Assembly (NCBI GenBank): GCA_013399305.1
Contig: VXAI01000049.1
Coordinates: forward strand, 1,175,835 to 1,239,834
DNA length: 64,000 bases
Direction of reading: 5' to 3'
From: Rostratula benghalensis
Lineage: Eukaryota; Chordata; Aves; Charadriiformes; Rostratulidae
Shown here piece by piece: positions 22,900 through 34,370 of this stretch (within the stretch, counting starts at the first letter, position 1; every line of letters starts with the position of its first letter). A program made the translations under genes and the position numbers. Under the pieces are notes generated by a model. The model made no database searches, was not told the DNA's origin, and saw nothing but the letters and a program-made list of their open reading frames with translations.

Positions 22900-23460
22900 A
22901 TTTTACTAGCCATGGATGTTATTGCAATGATCTGAGTGTGTGTCTTTTCCTAATTTGCTAACCTTACTATTAAAATTAATATTTAGGTTTTATATCTTTC
23001 AAATGGGAATAACGATGTTAGTTATCTGCTGTTTATGTCTTTCAGTCACGAAAATGTCCCTATTTAGGCTGTAACAGGCCACACACATGTAATCACAATA
23101 AATAGCATTTAATATGTTTACAGTAGTGGAAGGATGAGGTTAACTTCTGTTTTTATATTGATGGACTCAGCTGGACTTGGAATACTATTGTTTACAATTA
23201 GCTACATTTTTGTTGTTGTGCTTTACCCTCAAATTAAATCTTTATTTCATCAACTAACCCTAGGGATTCCCTGTTATAATCAATGTAATAAACAGCATTA
23301 GTTGATAGCCTATAGCTGATGTTCATTTGTAATTAGGCTTGTGTTTAAAGAAGAATAATTTTCTAAATTTTACTGCAATAATTTTCCTTTAGATTTATTT
23401 ATGAAAGGCGGGATTAAAAGTTGACTATGGTTTGTCTTGTCTCCACATGTCTTTATTGCA
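22900..23460. promoter_or_regulatory. Candidate conserved non-coding block 4
   Basis: This is the block that most resembles an ultraconserved non-coding element by eye. It is AT-rich and repeat-free, all frames are closed, and it is rich in TAAT and E-box-like or GATTA cores: TACTATTAAAATTAATATTT near 22966, TTGTTTACAATTAGC near 23187, ATAATCAATGTAATAAACAG near 23276 and TTTGTAATTAGGC near 23326. The abrupt change from the GC-rich DNA before it is notable. Conservation is inferred and cannot be tested here. Confidence 0.38.
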
Positions 23461-24598
23461 AGGTCACTCGAACGGGACCGCGTTTTTCAGTGCCTTTTTT
23501 AAAGCATAATTTTAGAAGGGAAGTTACTAACAGCCAGTATGGGCTGAGCACCTAACTACCAAATCCTCGTTCCAAAATCTCCTCTACTACTTTCTCGAAC
23601 GCTTGTTAAAGACCTGGCTAACATATTGACTACCCACATAAGCCCAGAGCACATGGCAAGTATCAGTGACACCCTACTAAACAGGAAAAAGTAGGAGCAA
23701 GATGGAACGGGGCAGGGCACAGATAGCAGCCTCCACGTTAGGTTTTACTTGATGAAAAAAAACAACAAAACCCAATGGCCAGAGGCAGAACTCCTGCAGG
23801 ACTGAAATATAAACCTTTAACAGCAGTTCTCAGAGTGCAGGTGACCCCCAAAGCCTTTTGTGTACAGCCAGCAAAGGGACATCTAGAGAAAGCTGTGCTG
23901 CAGAGGGGTTATTAACTTTACCCATTGAGTTACCCTTCACTGGGTAATTTTTGAAAATTTGTAAATGCCTGCCTGTGCAGTATTAATTTAAATCTGATGA
24001 GGTGGTCTGTACAGTTCTGATCTCGGATGAAAGTCATCTGGTAATAAGCTTTAACATCTACAGCAAGGCATGAACAAAACCATTTCGATCATCTGAAAGA
24101 AAATAAATGAGAAGAGCGCTTTATGAAGTATGTTCTTGACTAACCAAAAGGAACAGCCAGCTGAAAGAGGTCCCAGACTTTGGGGCATTATATGCATATT
24201 GTCAGATTAATTATATTTTTGATAAAACACAGCGTGGCAACTCTGTGCACTTCAGAATAGATCACTGATGTTGAGGAAAAGAATAAGAGGAGGAAGGAGC
24301 TGAGGAGAAAGCCAATAGATGATTTAGATATGGGTGGTTTGAAGCATATACCTGTGTGAAACTCAGGAGAGCCCTGAGGAAGCCACTCTGGTAGTACAAG
24401 CCACCCGGCCTGCACCGTTAGTACAGTACTTTATTTCAGTCCAGCTTGTGCCATGTAGACTTACTCTGTGAAACAAGATGAATTTCCCCTAAAACCACTG
24501 CTAATACTCTCAAACCTCCTGCTTATGGGGCTGGTTTCCTGCATTTAACTTTGGGAGGAAGTGTCGATCCACCCCTCCTGAGTCTGGTTAACACTCCT

Positions 24599-24614
24599 TG
24601 CTGCCACCTAGTAC
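24599..24614 (-). promoter_or_regulatory. CTCF-like site (partial match)
   Basis: TGCTGCCACCTAGTAC matches the usual CTCF core complement SYGCCMYCTRGTGG at 12 of 14 positions, missing the final two G's. CTCF binds this core to set loop anchors and insulators in vertebrates. A single partial match in 64 kb can be chance. Confidence 0.27.
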
Positions 24615-24751
24615 TCAGGCTGGACGAGCTGAGCTCGATAATAAATGAGCTTTAGTTAATAAAGAAGAGAAAAACAGTAATTGAAAAGTAGCAGGTACAA
24701 GAAAGAAATTCATTAAGGTTTTACAGTATGGGCCGTTGCACGACCTGTAGG

Positions 24752-24778
24752 ATGCAAATTGATCATCCGTATTTGCAT
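24752..24778. promoter_or_regulatory. Two exact POU octamers in inverted orientation
   Basis: ATGCAAAT (24752-24759) and its exact complement ATTTGCAT (24771-24778) flank an 11-base spacer that itself contains the palindrome TGATCA. The octamer is the classic binding site of POU-domain proteins (OCT1/POU2F1, OCT4, BRN families). Two perfect copies about two helical turns apart, centre to centre, would suit paired binding on one face of the helix. I infer a regulatory site; no gene is tied to it. Confidence 0.4.
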
Positions 24779-25112
24779 GGCTACTCAGATGTGTTTTATT
24801 CAAATTTAGGTATGAATTTTTGAAATACATGTGTAGAGCAAAGACTGATAAAATAATTTGATAGGTGCAAAATTTATTGTCTTGCATAAGAAAGCTACTG
24901 CAGCAGACCCAGAGTAGGGCTGTTCACCCGGGGCCGTGAATGCAGAATACATTTCACATGAGAGACTTGAGAAGTTTTTCCTCTGAGCTAACAATTCTAT
25001 GTGCATGTAATGGTTCCAGTTCTGTCTATTTCTCTGTGACTGGGATGATCTAAAACTCATGGATCAGGATCTCCTAACAGTCTTTCCGAATTCTGTTTTG
25101 CTGTATGCAGGG

Positions 25113-25140
25113 GTGCGTGTGCGTGTACACGTGTACATAT
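25113..25140. repeat. Alternating purine-pyrimidine tract (Z-DNA prone)
   Basis: This is a 28-base uninterrupted purine-pyrimidine alternation made of GT, GC and AC steps, including the palindrome GTGTACACGTGTAC. Such tracts can adopt left-handed DNA under negative supercoiling. It is probably a decayed GT microsatellite. Confidence 0.6.
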
Positions 25141-26616
25141 CTGCACAAATGCATACTGGCAGAGGGGCAGGGCGCAGGACACTGGTAAGGAAGCATAAAG
25201 GGTTTCATCTGGAAGTCACAGGTTCAGAGAACTGACACTGACCTGGTGTAGGTACCCTCTTGCCTCATTGGAATGACGGGAGAACCCCAAGTGGTATCGC
25301 AGAGCTGTGCTTGTTGTACGAACTGGGTGGAGGTGTGTGGGCAGCGAGCTTCTAAAAGCTAAACCAGAGGCTTCAGTCTAGCTCCTGTTCAGAATTGCAT
25401 CTTTAAGTACTGAGGTATAGGTCTTCAAAAGTATTTGAGAAACCTAACCAAATTAAATGGGAATCAAGGAGCAAAATAGAGGAGTGAGATGCTGAAATGC
25501 CTTCAGAATTGAGAGATACGTGTAAATACAGTTGTCTGGATCCATTTTTTGGATATTGTGCTAAAGCTGGTTTCCACACCTGTGGTCCTGAATTTTTGTA
25601 AGAAAACCATAGCACTTATCCAACATGCAGAAAAAATGGGAGAATTTGATCCCCTGTTAAGAAACACAGAGAGAAAAAAAAATTCTGCCCAATAAGAAAT
25701 TATCCTTTGATAGGAAGCGTTATTTTTGAATCTTACATCTTACTATTTCAAATTAATAACCATTAGCTCCAATGAAAAATATGTTCTGTGACTGTGGTTG
25801 TGACCAGGCTGTGACACTCTTATTTGTACCAAGTAGTTTCACCCTGTGACCAGCTGCTGTGCAGAAAATAAGGGAGAGGTGGTGACTTACGTGGTGTGTA
25901 GCTGCTCACCTCACGGTCCTGGGCGGACGGTGGAGCTCCACACGGGAGTAGCTGCTCACTGATAAATGAAAGGGTTTGCAATCTGACCTTCAGTGACAAA
26001 GCACATCAAAATCCAGGCTTGACAATTCAGGAAACTTTTAAATTAACTACTTCATGCCGGGTACCCACAGCCAGCCTTGGAGATCTCATAATCATGTGAG
26101 GAAATGCACGTCTCAGTATGGGAGGTTTAAATACAAATAATTTCATTTGTATTCAGGTAACATTTTTATAGCATCAATTTTATGATAAACACAACAGCTG
26201 CAGCAAGATTGTTTTTCTTGCTGTAAGGCATAGTAGAGAGTGTTTGCCAATTTTCTGTCTCAAAAAAGGTGTCTTCACATCTTGATTTAGCCCTGAATAA
26301 TTCAGCAGAATCTTTAATAACAGACTTGCATGTTGTAAAGATCCTAAAGCATGCTATAGCTTAAAGAGGCAGGAAGAAATTGTATGCCATCATAGGACTG
26401 GGATTTATGACAAGTAGTTATAAGGATGTGTTGTATATTATTTGGTGTATCCCGACTGACTTCTGCCTGACCTAGGTCAGCATCTCTGACCCTAAACAAA
26501 CCATATTCCCTTGTGGAACCTTATAAAAGGAATACAGAAAGGACCATGCTGATCTGCTGTGCTTCATTCATTCTCTGCCAAATACCAGGAATACCGTGGG
26601 GAGGAGGACTTGAGAG

Positions 26617-27191
26617 GGGATTGTCCTCCTGTATTCAGCACTGGTGAGGCCCCACCTTGAGGGCTGTGTCCAGTTTTGGGCCCCTTACCACAAAAAATGA
26701 CATTGAGGTGCTGGAGCGGGTCCAGAGAAGGGTAACAGAGCTGGTGAGGGGTCTGGAGAACAAGTTACACATGGAGAGGCTGAGGGAGCTGGGGGTGTTC
26801 AGCTTGGAGAAAAGGTTGCTGAGGGGAGACCTCGCTCTCTACAACCCCCTGAAAGGAGGATGTAGCTGGGGAGAGGGGGTCGGCCTCTTCTCCCAAATCA
26901 CAGGCAATAGGACAAGAGGAAATGGCCTCAAGTTCTACCAGGGGAGGTTCAGATTGGATATTAGGAAAAAAATTTTCATGGAAAGGGTTATTAAACCTTG
27001 GAGTGGGCTGCTCAGGGAAGGGGTTGAGGCACCATCCCTGGAGGTATTTAAAAGCCAGGTTGACACAGTGCTCAGTGACATGGCTCAGTGATGGGTTGTT
27101 GTTTTTTTATCGGAGTTAGGTTGATGGTTGGACTAGATGACCTTGCAGGTCCCTTCCAATCCAGATGATTCTGTGATTCTATTCTATGATT
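26617..27191 (+). mobile_element. CR1 LINE 3' fragment with intact tail (sense)
   Basis: This is a CR1 3' end of about 575 bp on the + strand. It contains CACTGGTGAGGCCCCACCTT, GTCCAGTTTTGGGCCCCTTA, GGTGCTGGAGCGGGTCCAGA, GGTTCAGATTGGATATTAGG and TTGGACTAGATGACCTTGCA. It ends in tandem terminal 8-mers (GATTCTGTGATTCTATTCTATGATTG). The ORF2 end and the short 3' UTR are both present. It is 5'-truncated near 26617, typical of CR1 target-primed reverse transcription that stops early. The tail is the best preserved in the window. Confidence 0.96.
26657..27091 (+). pseudogene. CR1 ORF2 C-terminal remnant, still open for 144 codons
   Basis: This open frame lies inside the CR1 copy and encodes the end of its polymerase protein. 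Visible blocks are [20 protein letters not shown] (residues about 15-34), [20 protein letters not shown] (about 40-59), [10 protein letters not shown] (about 84-93), [10 protein letters not shown] (about 96-105) and [10 protein letters not shown] (about 124-133), ending at a natural CR1-like stop. No reverse transcriptase or endonuclease catalytic motif is included. The first methionine is incidental, since the true ORF2 start is kilobases upstream and deleted. The stop-free frame suggests a fairly young insertion or slow decay, not function. Confidence 0.88.
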
Positions 27192-27800
27192 GTATTTTGT
27201 ACTCTATGCTTCCAGAAGAGTCTGCTGTCCCAGGGAAGGATAGTTTGGCCATGGAGTTACCTCCTTAGGTGTCCAGGCTCACTTTTACAGATGAAGACGT
27301 GCAGCTGCATTATAATGTCACCCTCAGCCACCTAAGTGCTTGGGAGCGGCATGAAGTTTAGAGCCACCAGCTTGGCCATCCCCGATTCAGCATAGACAGA
27401 ACCCCCTGAAGTCTCCAAGTAACTTAAAGAAATTACTCGTACATCGCCCTTACCATTTGAATAAGTAACTTGGGAAGATGAAATATGGTATGAACAGGAT
27501 ACCTTTTGTTGACAAACACTCGAGCAGAGGAAGAGCAGCATAAACATTGGCTCGCAGCTTGGCCTCCGAGTTGCATGCCGAAGGCTAATTAGCATAGCGC
27601 GGTATTTTCCTGAACCTGAATGGCTGCCCAGTCATTACAGCAATGGAAAATCTTCACAACAAGAACTTTCACAAAAGGATACGTTACACGTTAATGAAGC
27701 TTATGGCAGCTGCTGGAAGGGACTGTCAGTCTCTTTTATGACAAAAATCCACATGGGGCCAATTCCCAATGCTGGCCAAGTTACAGGTGTCACATGTGAA
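27192..27800. other. Unique non-coding DNA
   Basis: No gene or repeat is recognised between the CR1 tail and the AT-rich block that follows. An 87-codon minus-strand frame (27332-27595) has no recognisable domain. Confidence 0.5.
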
Positions 27801-28140
27801 AAACATGTCGTTGGTTTAAGATTTAATTAGGACTTTCTTCTCTGATCATAACACTTTAAAGGAAAAATACACTTAGGATTTAATTTTCTTTGAGAGTGGT
27901 TATTAATTTGATGTGATTGATGTTAAATGGGAATTAAATCATAAATGTGATTATGCTTGTGGTTGGATGTTGTCTCAGCAGATTGTTTCTGCTTGTCACT
28001 TTTGAATGACTGGTGACGTGATATGCCATGTTGATTTTTATTATTGCTTAAAGATTTCACTTTATCATCATTTGTCAGGAAACTGATTTTCCTCTTAGAC
28101 CCATTAATATTAAATCTGTCATAACTAGATTAAGATAGAA
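27800..28140. promoter_or_regulatory. Candidate conserved non-coding block 5
   Basis: This AT-rich repeat-free block has dense TAAT and TGATT cores (AAGATTTAATTAGGAC near 27818, GGGAATTAAATCATAAATGT near 27929, TTTTTATTATTGCTTAAAG near 28034) and closed frames. It resembles enhancer-type non-coding elements. A microRNA is unlikely: TTATTGCTTAA resembles the start of miR-137 but diverges after 11 bases, and no long hairpin is visible. Confidence 0.32.
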
Positions 28141-29929
28141 TTGTTATCTACTGAACCTATAAGCCCTAGGCTAAATTTTACTCTCAGGAAAAAGCATAAT
28201 AATACAAAGGGGAAAAAACAACCAGCTAACAGAAAGTAAGGCTGGGATGTGAATACCAACAGATGCCAGTCATTTTTTGTCCCTGTAATTATGGTGTATT
28301 TTTCTGTTTGCTTGCCTAAAACAGTTTTCAGAAGCGTGTACACCTGAACTGGAAACTCACTCTTCAGTGCTAGAATAGCTAGGAAAAGCTGCTAAGCTGA
28401 GGCATTCAAAGATGGAATAAGAATGCCCTATTTTTTAAAGACAGTGATTTACAAGTTTGGAGAGGCGGTTATTTTTGATTTTCCAGACAGGAAACCTGCT
28501 TCTGGCAAAGCCAGTAGAGAACCATGCACTTTTTCTGTGGGCACACACTCCTTTTGGTGCAGAAAGCACCTAGAGGAACTGTAGCATTTCTGTCAACCTA
28601 CAGACTGGGCCCCGTGTCACTATGGCAGGCGCTGCCCTCTTTCATCCCGAGGGTTGGTGAGGATTGTGTGGAGCAATAGCCTTTTACACTCAGAGTCTTG
28701 TCTGCCAGAGCAATGAACTGCACTTCTGCGCTCTCACAGCGAGCCGTACATTTGTTGCTCATTTGCACTAACCAGTATTCTTCTCTGGTACTTATTTGAT
28801 GCCCGTTACTGTGATATCTGAGAACAAAGATCATTGAGAACAGATACAATTTCTCCCAGAAAAGAGAATCTTGTATTGTTGTAGGAGCAGAAGAATCCTA
28901 TTAATCCACAAAGCACATCAGAGTGCGTTCCACACAATGCAAGCCATGTGCATTCTCGACCCAAGCAACAGTGCACAAGCAGAGATAGCTCTCCTATGTC
29001 CCTCAGTCTGAAAAAAATAATAAAAAAATCAGTGGTTGTTTTTTTTAAGAAGTCTGAAAAAACCAAACAAACCCCAGTTACTTAAAGCCAAAGTTTTGCT
29101 TTCTAGATGAAAATTGCAAACAAGTAGAACCTTGGAAAAATTTTTATGCGTGATCCCTGCTTTTGTATCAGTCTCAATCCGAATGGTTGGATCCGTCGCT
29201 GTCAGGGCCAGATGTGCAGGATTTAGCCATCTCCCTGCCTGCTTGATCCCCGTGTGCTGCCAGTCTTTGAGCCACCCAAGGTATGCCACCACTGCAAATG
29301 ACACACAGCGGGGCAGGTGCCCCCAGATGCTGCTGTTTCTGGGTTTCTGAGAACCACCCTACAACAGAATATTGTTAAATGAAAAAGCTAAACTGAAGTT
29401 GGTTTTTGTTCTGAGAGTACCAATAATTTATAGGTCTTTTAAAATACCCTTTTTAGACTTGAGAAATTAGTGAAAAATAAAGCTTTCTTGTAAACACTTC
29501 AATGTAAAAAATGGGATAAAATTTCACTTTAAAAGTTCCTCTTCAGTGCAAGTGATTAGTAACAAAAGACTTCAGCAGTGAGAAACTCCAGCAACAAGCA
29601 GAGGAAAGCAACCCCCCAAGAACATTAACTGTCTAAATGAGTGAGTGTGACAGATCGACAGGAGAACCCATTTTCAAAGAAAAGTCTCTCAATCTGACAC
29701 AGTGAGACTCTGAAATGCAGCATCAGGCATGTTAGACTGCGGTTCTGTTTCCTTTAGAAGATCTGGGACTGCAAATGGACTGGAGTGGCTTTTGGTAGTG
29801 CCCATCAGCTGTATTAGAGAACCAAGGGAGGAGGGGATTGGATTCTGCGCTGTTAATACAGCAAATGGGAGAAAACACAACTGAAATGAGTGTGGAATTA
29901 AAGAGGAGTAAAATGAGTCAGAGATCAGA
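28141..29929. other. Unique non-coding DNA
   Basis: No gene is recognised. Minus-strand frames of 72-91 codons between 28.1 and 29.3 kb overlap a 78-codon plus-strand frame (29114-29350). None has a domain, and their cysteine- and serine-rich translations look like chance. I see no family repeats. Confidence 0.5.
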
Positions 29930-31000
29930 ATCAAGCCTTTGTTGAAAGAGCTTATGATGTTGAATATTAAATTAATCTAATTTGCACTGTCTGATGGTGG
30001 CCATTAGTGCCTGAAGTGGAGGCAATGAAATGCTAATGTGATTAGTTAGGAACACTGAAAACAACCAGTACATTTTTCCTTTGATTGTCTGTGTGTTTAA
30101 GAATATTTCATTACTTCTGCTTCCTTTGAAATAAGGGTAAGATATAAATCATAGGCACAGATATAACTAGCGGTTGTGACATTTTGTTACAGAGTTTAAT
30201 TACATGAATCATAAAATATTGCTACAATTTTCCAAACTGTTAAACCTTAATTAATATGAACCCACAGGGACCACCTTGATGGTTCATAATACTCTGAAAT
30301 CTCTCCTCCTACGGTAGTACTTCATATGGTTGAGGAGTGCTTTATAATTTACAGAGAGTGATCAATTATTAGAAATGAAGCCAGACAAATTAATTTAATA
30401 TAAATGGGGTTGTATGGAGTTTGACTAATTCTTTTTAATTACCTATATGTTATTTTTTCAATAGTCTAACAAAGGGAACCATTATTCTTCCCCATGTACA
30501 AATTCATTAATCTCATTACTCTGCAGTATTAATATAATTTTATCACACATTCCAGAAGTGGAGCACATTGACAAACCATAATGAATCACAGCATTAGTGT
30601 ACTATCACTACATTAATTTCAGGACATGCCTAGCTCATCTGCAATTTACGTTGAGACTTAGTATAAAATGAGCTGAATAAGCATGTAATTATGACATCTG
30701 CTTCTTTTCAGGTACCTCTTTGTAAATCAGTGACAAAGGAATAACAGGTTTAAATATGTGTTAACACTCTGATAGCATGTATAATTGCAATATGGCAATG
30801 TGTAATGAAGATTAAATTAGACTGTAGTGTACCTGACATATGCAAGAGCATAATTGAACCACAGTAATTGTGGAATGAAAAAGACTGTAAAGTACTAATA
30901 TTTCAGTTCAGTAAGGTAAAATCTGTGTAAAGAAGAAATATGATTAAAACTGTGATGCAAACAAGTACATTATTTACATATGGAAACATTAAGTATGTTC
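29930..31000. promoter_or_regulatory. Candidate conserved non-coding block 6
   Basis: This is over 1 kb of AT-rich unique DNA with almost every segment carrying TAAT, ATTA or GATTA cores, closed frames and no repeats. Examples are TTAAATTAATCTAATTTGCA near 29967, TGCTAATGTGATTAGTTAGG near 30031 and CAGTATTAATATAATTTTAT near 30524. In character it matches blocks 1, 4 and 5. If real, it would be the longest candidate enhancer region here. The evidence is compositional and motif-based only. Confidence 0.33.
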
Positions 31001-31153
31001 CTAACTTTCATCCTCAGTATATTTAGCATGTTCTTGGTGTTAGGTAAAGTTTTCATAGACTCTACTGTGTTGATCTTTTTTGGGTTTCAGGTTTCTAGGC
31101 CCTGGTTCTATGCTTCGTCTCCACAACAGCAGATAATGCCCATCACACCCAGC

Positions 31154-31295
31154 ATCACAGAAAGGTTTGGGTTGGAAGGGACTTTAAAGATCATCCAGTT
31201 CCAATGACCCTGCCCTGGGCAGGGACACCTCCCACCAGAGCAGGTTGCTCAAAGTCCCATCCAGCCTGGCCTTGAACCCCTCCAGGGATGGGGCA
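31154..31295 (-). mobile_element. CR1 LINE 3' fragment (subfamily B, copy 3)
   Basis: This antisense CR1 end begins ATCACAGAAAGGTTTGGGTT. It continues with GGAAGGGACTTTAAAGATCA, CCCTGCCCTGGGCAGGGACA and CCCACCAGAGCAGGTTGCTC, to CCTCCAGGGATGGGGCATG. It breaks off near 31295 into unrelated sequence. It belongs to the same subfamily as the 8.5 kb copy but is shorter. Confidence 0.93.
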
Positions 31296-33759
31296 TGTAT
31301 GCAACTGCTGCTTGGGCTTGAGGTACAGGAACTGCCTTTCTTTGAGTCATCTGCTGTGATAAACAGCATTCTCTCAGGAAGGTGTGTCCTTGAACCAGGG
31401 GTCTGAGGAGGGGCTATAAGCTTTGTCCTGTGTCTGAGACGCCACCTAAAACATATGGGAGATCAAACTGCAAGCCAGAGGGTATGGCAAATTATTAACT
31501 ACATTTTAACTGAAGTCTTTACCACATAACTGGTGAAATATTTATTTTAGATGTGTATCGTGCTATATCTCAACCTCAAGTCACTTGTGGAAGACAATTA
31601 ATTCTAAAGGTGAGTAAGGGAATAATATGTTTTATGTTAAACACTGTTATTTGAACAAAACCGCACAGAATCTGTGAATATGACTCCTCTGAAGTTTGCA
31701 ATGTTATACCAGATGTTACATCATAACCTAAATCATACTAGTGTAAGTTAAGCAAAAATGTCTTTGAACACAAAATAATAAGCATCAATATACAATAGGT
31801 TATTATATTAATGAATTCTTATTATTATATTAAATCATTCTCATTGTGAGAGCCATTGCTTGCATCTCTTATAAAATGCAAAAACCTCTTCGTGCTAATG
31901 ACAGCACATAAGAATATTTCAGATGTAATCTGGGAAGTCTCTGTCATATATTTATGTAGGTATGTGCCTATATCCCTGGACGTGTATTTATAATGAGACC
32001 ACACAGTGTATTTCTCCTGAGAAATGATGTGTCCAGGAATTCTGCAGCTGCTTAGACTTTCTTCTGACAGCAGCTTTTCCTTTGTGCTACCAAGTCGGAA
32101 AACAACAGTTCCTTCAAGTGAAACTCACATAGGAATATGTTAAAAATACATTTCAGGCTTTATAGGAGGATTTCCAGTGAAGCCATCGGAGCCTGAACAA
32201 CAAATAAACCAACATGTGACCTTCCAGAGAAAAATCTGACTTTTTTTTTAGCTCACGCTAGATTCCCCTCTTTCAGAACTTTCTATGGCTCTCATTATAC
32301 AGCTGGCTAAATGAATTCCCTTGTGATATTCCTATAAAGACACGTTAAGGGGCCAGGTGGGCCTGTGCCACAGAGCAGGTTTCAGCTGGAGCGCAGACTC
32401 CGGTTTGCTTGGAATTCCTCGCGCAGGAAGTTTGCTGAGCTTCCCCGTGGCCAGCAGCCACGGAGTCTCGTTTGGGTTGGACAGGGCCCTAAGAAAGCAC
32501 GCTCTGGCAAATATTTTCAGATATTTCCCTTTGCAAGTCTTTCTGGGTTTCGGTGTCTGTATCTGTAAGCTCACGTGCACACTCGTATACACACGTACAC
32601 CCATCCTCCGTGAACAACAAACACAACTTAAGCTGCTTGAGCAAAGTGATTTGGAGTAGGCAGATGCGTATAGAAAGGTAAATGCTATTTTGGTCTTGAT
32701 ACTGGCAGACTGAAATTGCAGAATGTAGTATCTCTTTCTGCAGTTCTACTGCCTCAACTTGCTAATTTTCCTATCTCCTCTCCTGTTGGCTCACTGTACG
32801 TTTGGATCCTGGGGTTTAACTAACAAACTCTCTGTCAATAAAAGCATTAATGAAAGTACGTGAAACTAGACCAGAAAACACCAAACTCTCAATGTAGTGG
32901 GATGGTAGAATTGTTTTATGGTGGTCTTAGTCAATAAACAGAAATATTAGAAGCACTTAACTAACATTATTTTAGAACAGATTGTTAGTAAACTTGGTCT
33001 TTTTTATGCTAAAAATGCTAAAGCAGCATTTAAGTAACACCTGCTGTTAAAACTGGTAAAAATAATAATAGAGGAAGAACGGATTTTACTGGAAATAGTA
33101 CAATTGTTATCCCACAAAAGTACACAAAAATGCCTCAAAGATTTTTTAAATTATAAATTTGCTATGTAAATGAAACATCAGTATTTTTAGAAAGGTAATT
33201 TCATACCAATAAATATAAGGGTTTTTTTTTAAATTAAATAGCTGTAATAACAAAAATACCAAAGAACTGTAGGAACTGCAATATAAGCTGCAATTATGCA
33301 GAGCAGGCTAAATAATGCCATAACCTTTTGCTGATGTGCTGGAATACAAATACCAAACCCCTCCCTAAGCACTATTCTAGCAGTCCATGTGAATTACAAT
33401 TTCAAAAATTTTCCAAATTTGGCTGAAAACAGTACCACCTTCTGCACAAAATTTATTCAGTCACCAGATTTACAGGAATTGACAATAAATAGAAACTTGC
33501 AAGCATTTCTTCTATCATCAGAAAAATTGTTAGCCTACAGAAATGTTTTATTCTGGTGATGTCCCTTTAGGAAGTAAGACTTGCTTTTCATGAGAATTAA
33601 GGCTGAATATATTTAAGGTTACTTTGTTGATGTTGGTGGACTTTTAGGTTCTCTTCTCCATAAAAATGAAGGGATTTTCTCCATAGCACACTTGCTAACA
33701 CATTGTTTTGGTTTGTTCCAAAACTTGCTGAATGGTAGAAAGGATCTACACATCACTTC
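31296..33759. other. Unique AT-rich non-coding DNA
   Basis: No gene is recognised. A slightly GC-rich part at 32.34-32.60 kb has overlapping chance frames of 67-100 codons on both strands. It ends in an alternating CA/GT-like stretch near 32570-32600. The rest is AT-rich with A and T runs (for example near 33221). Confidence 0.5.
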
Positions 33760-34370
33760 CTTTCTTCCACCCTTTTAAGGCATCTCACTTTCAAGAAGTT
33801 TTCCTGATATTTACCCTACATTTCCCCCCTTTTACATTAATCTTCTAACTCCTAGTTATATCCCACAAACGTCACTAGATAATTCTTTTGTCTTATTTGT
33901 GCGTTTATATTCTTGAAATATTTATAGACTGCTACCATGCCTCATCTCCCCTACCTAGTGATTATTTGGCCAGGCTGTGTTACCTCTTTTAAATCTTTCC
34001 TCATAAATCTCCCTTCACTACCCCCCCTTTTTTTTTAATTTATTTTATTTTCTCTGAATTCCCTTCATTTTTCTAGGTCTCTCACAGTGAGGTGGCCTAT
34101 GCCAGACACTGTGTTCCAAATGTAGTTGTCTTCAAGCCACATTGAAGTGGCCATCACCTCACTGGTGATGTTTCTCACAGCCAGTGTCAATTTGTTTTGG
34201 CTTGTGTGTGTGTGTGTGTGTGTGCAATGCTTCTCATTGCAAAGTGATGTCCAATCTCTTATTAGGCAACAGCATTAAGAATCTTTGTGTTACTGTTTCT
34301 CAGGTTTCTCTCTTCAAATTGGATTATATGTGTTTATTTTCCTTGCATCTATGAACAAACAAATCTACCC
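33760..34370 (-). mobile_element. Old, strongly diverged CR1-type LINE fragment
   Basis: Read on the + strand, the order of blocks matches the complement of old turtle and crocodilian-type CR1. First come AAGTTTTCCTGATATTTACC and CTTGAAATATTTATAGACTG, then CTACCATGCCTCATCTCCCC, TTTAAATCTTTCCTCATAAA, CCAGACACTGTGTTCCAAAT and a GCAATGCTTCTCATTGCAAA block, then TATATGTGTTTATTTTCCTT. Each corresponds to a known step of CR1 ORF2 in the right order. Divergence is high with many indels, so this is much older than the other CR1s here. A TG microsatellite sits inside it. It is non-functional. End points are approximate. Confidence 0.72.
34203..34224. repeat. (TG)11 microsatellite
   Basis: Eleven pure TG units lie within the old CR1 fossil. 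It probably arose after insertion by slippage and is likely to vary in length. Confidence 0.9.

Larger units (their letters stand above)
23461..26616. other. Unique non-coding DNA with binding-site candidates
   Basis: No gene is recognised. It contains a CTCF-like core (24599-24614), two inverted octamers (24752-24778) and a 28-base alternating purine-pyrimidine stretch (25113-25140). Minus-strand frames of 70-90 codons at 24.2-25.6 kb show no domain. Confidence 0.5.

Noticed and set aside
28034..28055. TTATTGCTTAA resembling the start of miR-137
   Set aside because: The match ends after 11 bases and there is no long complementary arm within 100 bp on either side.
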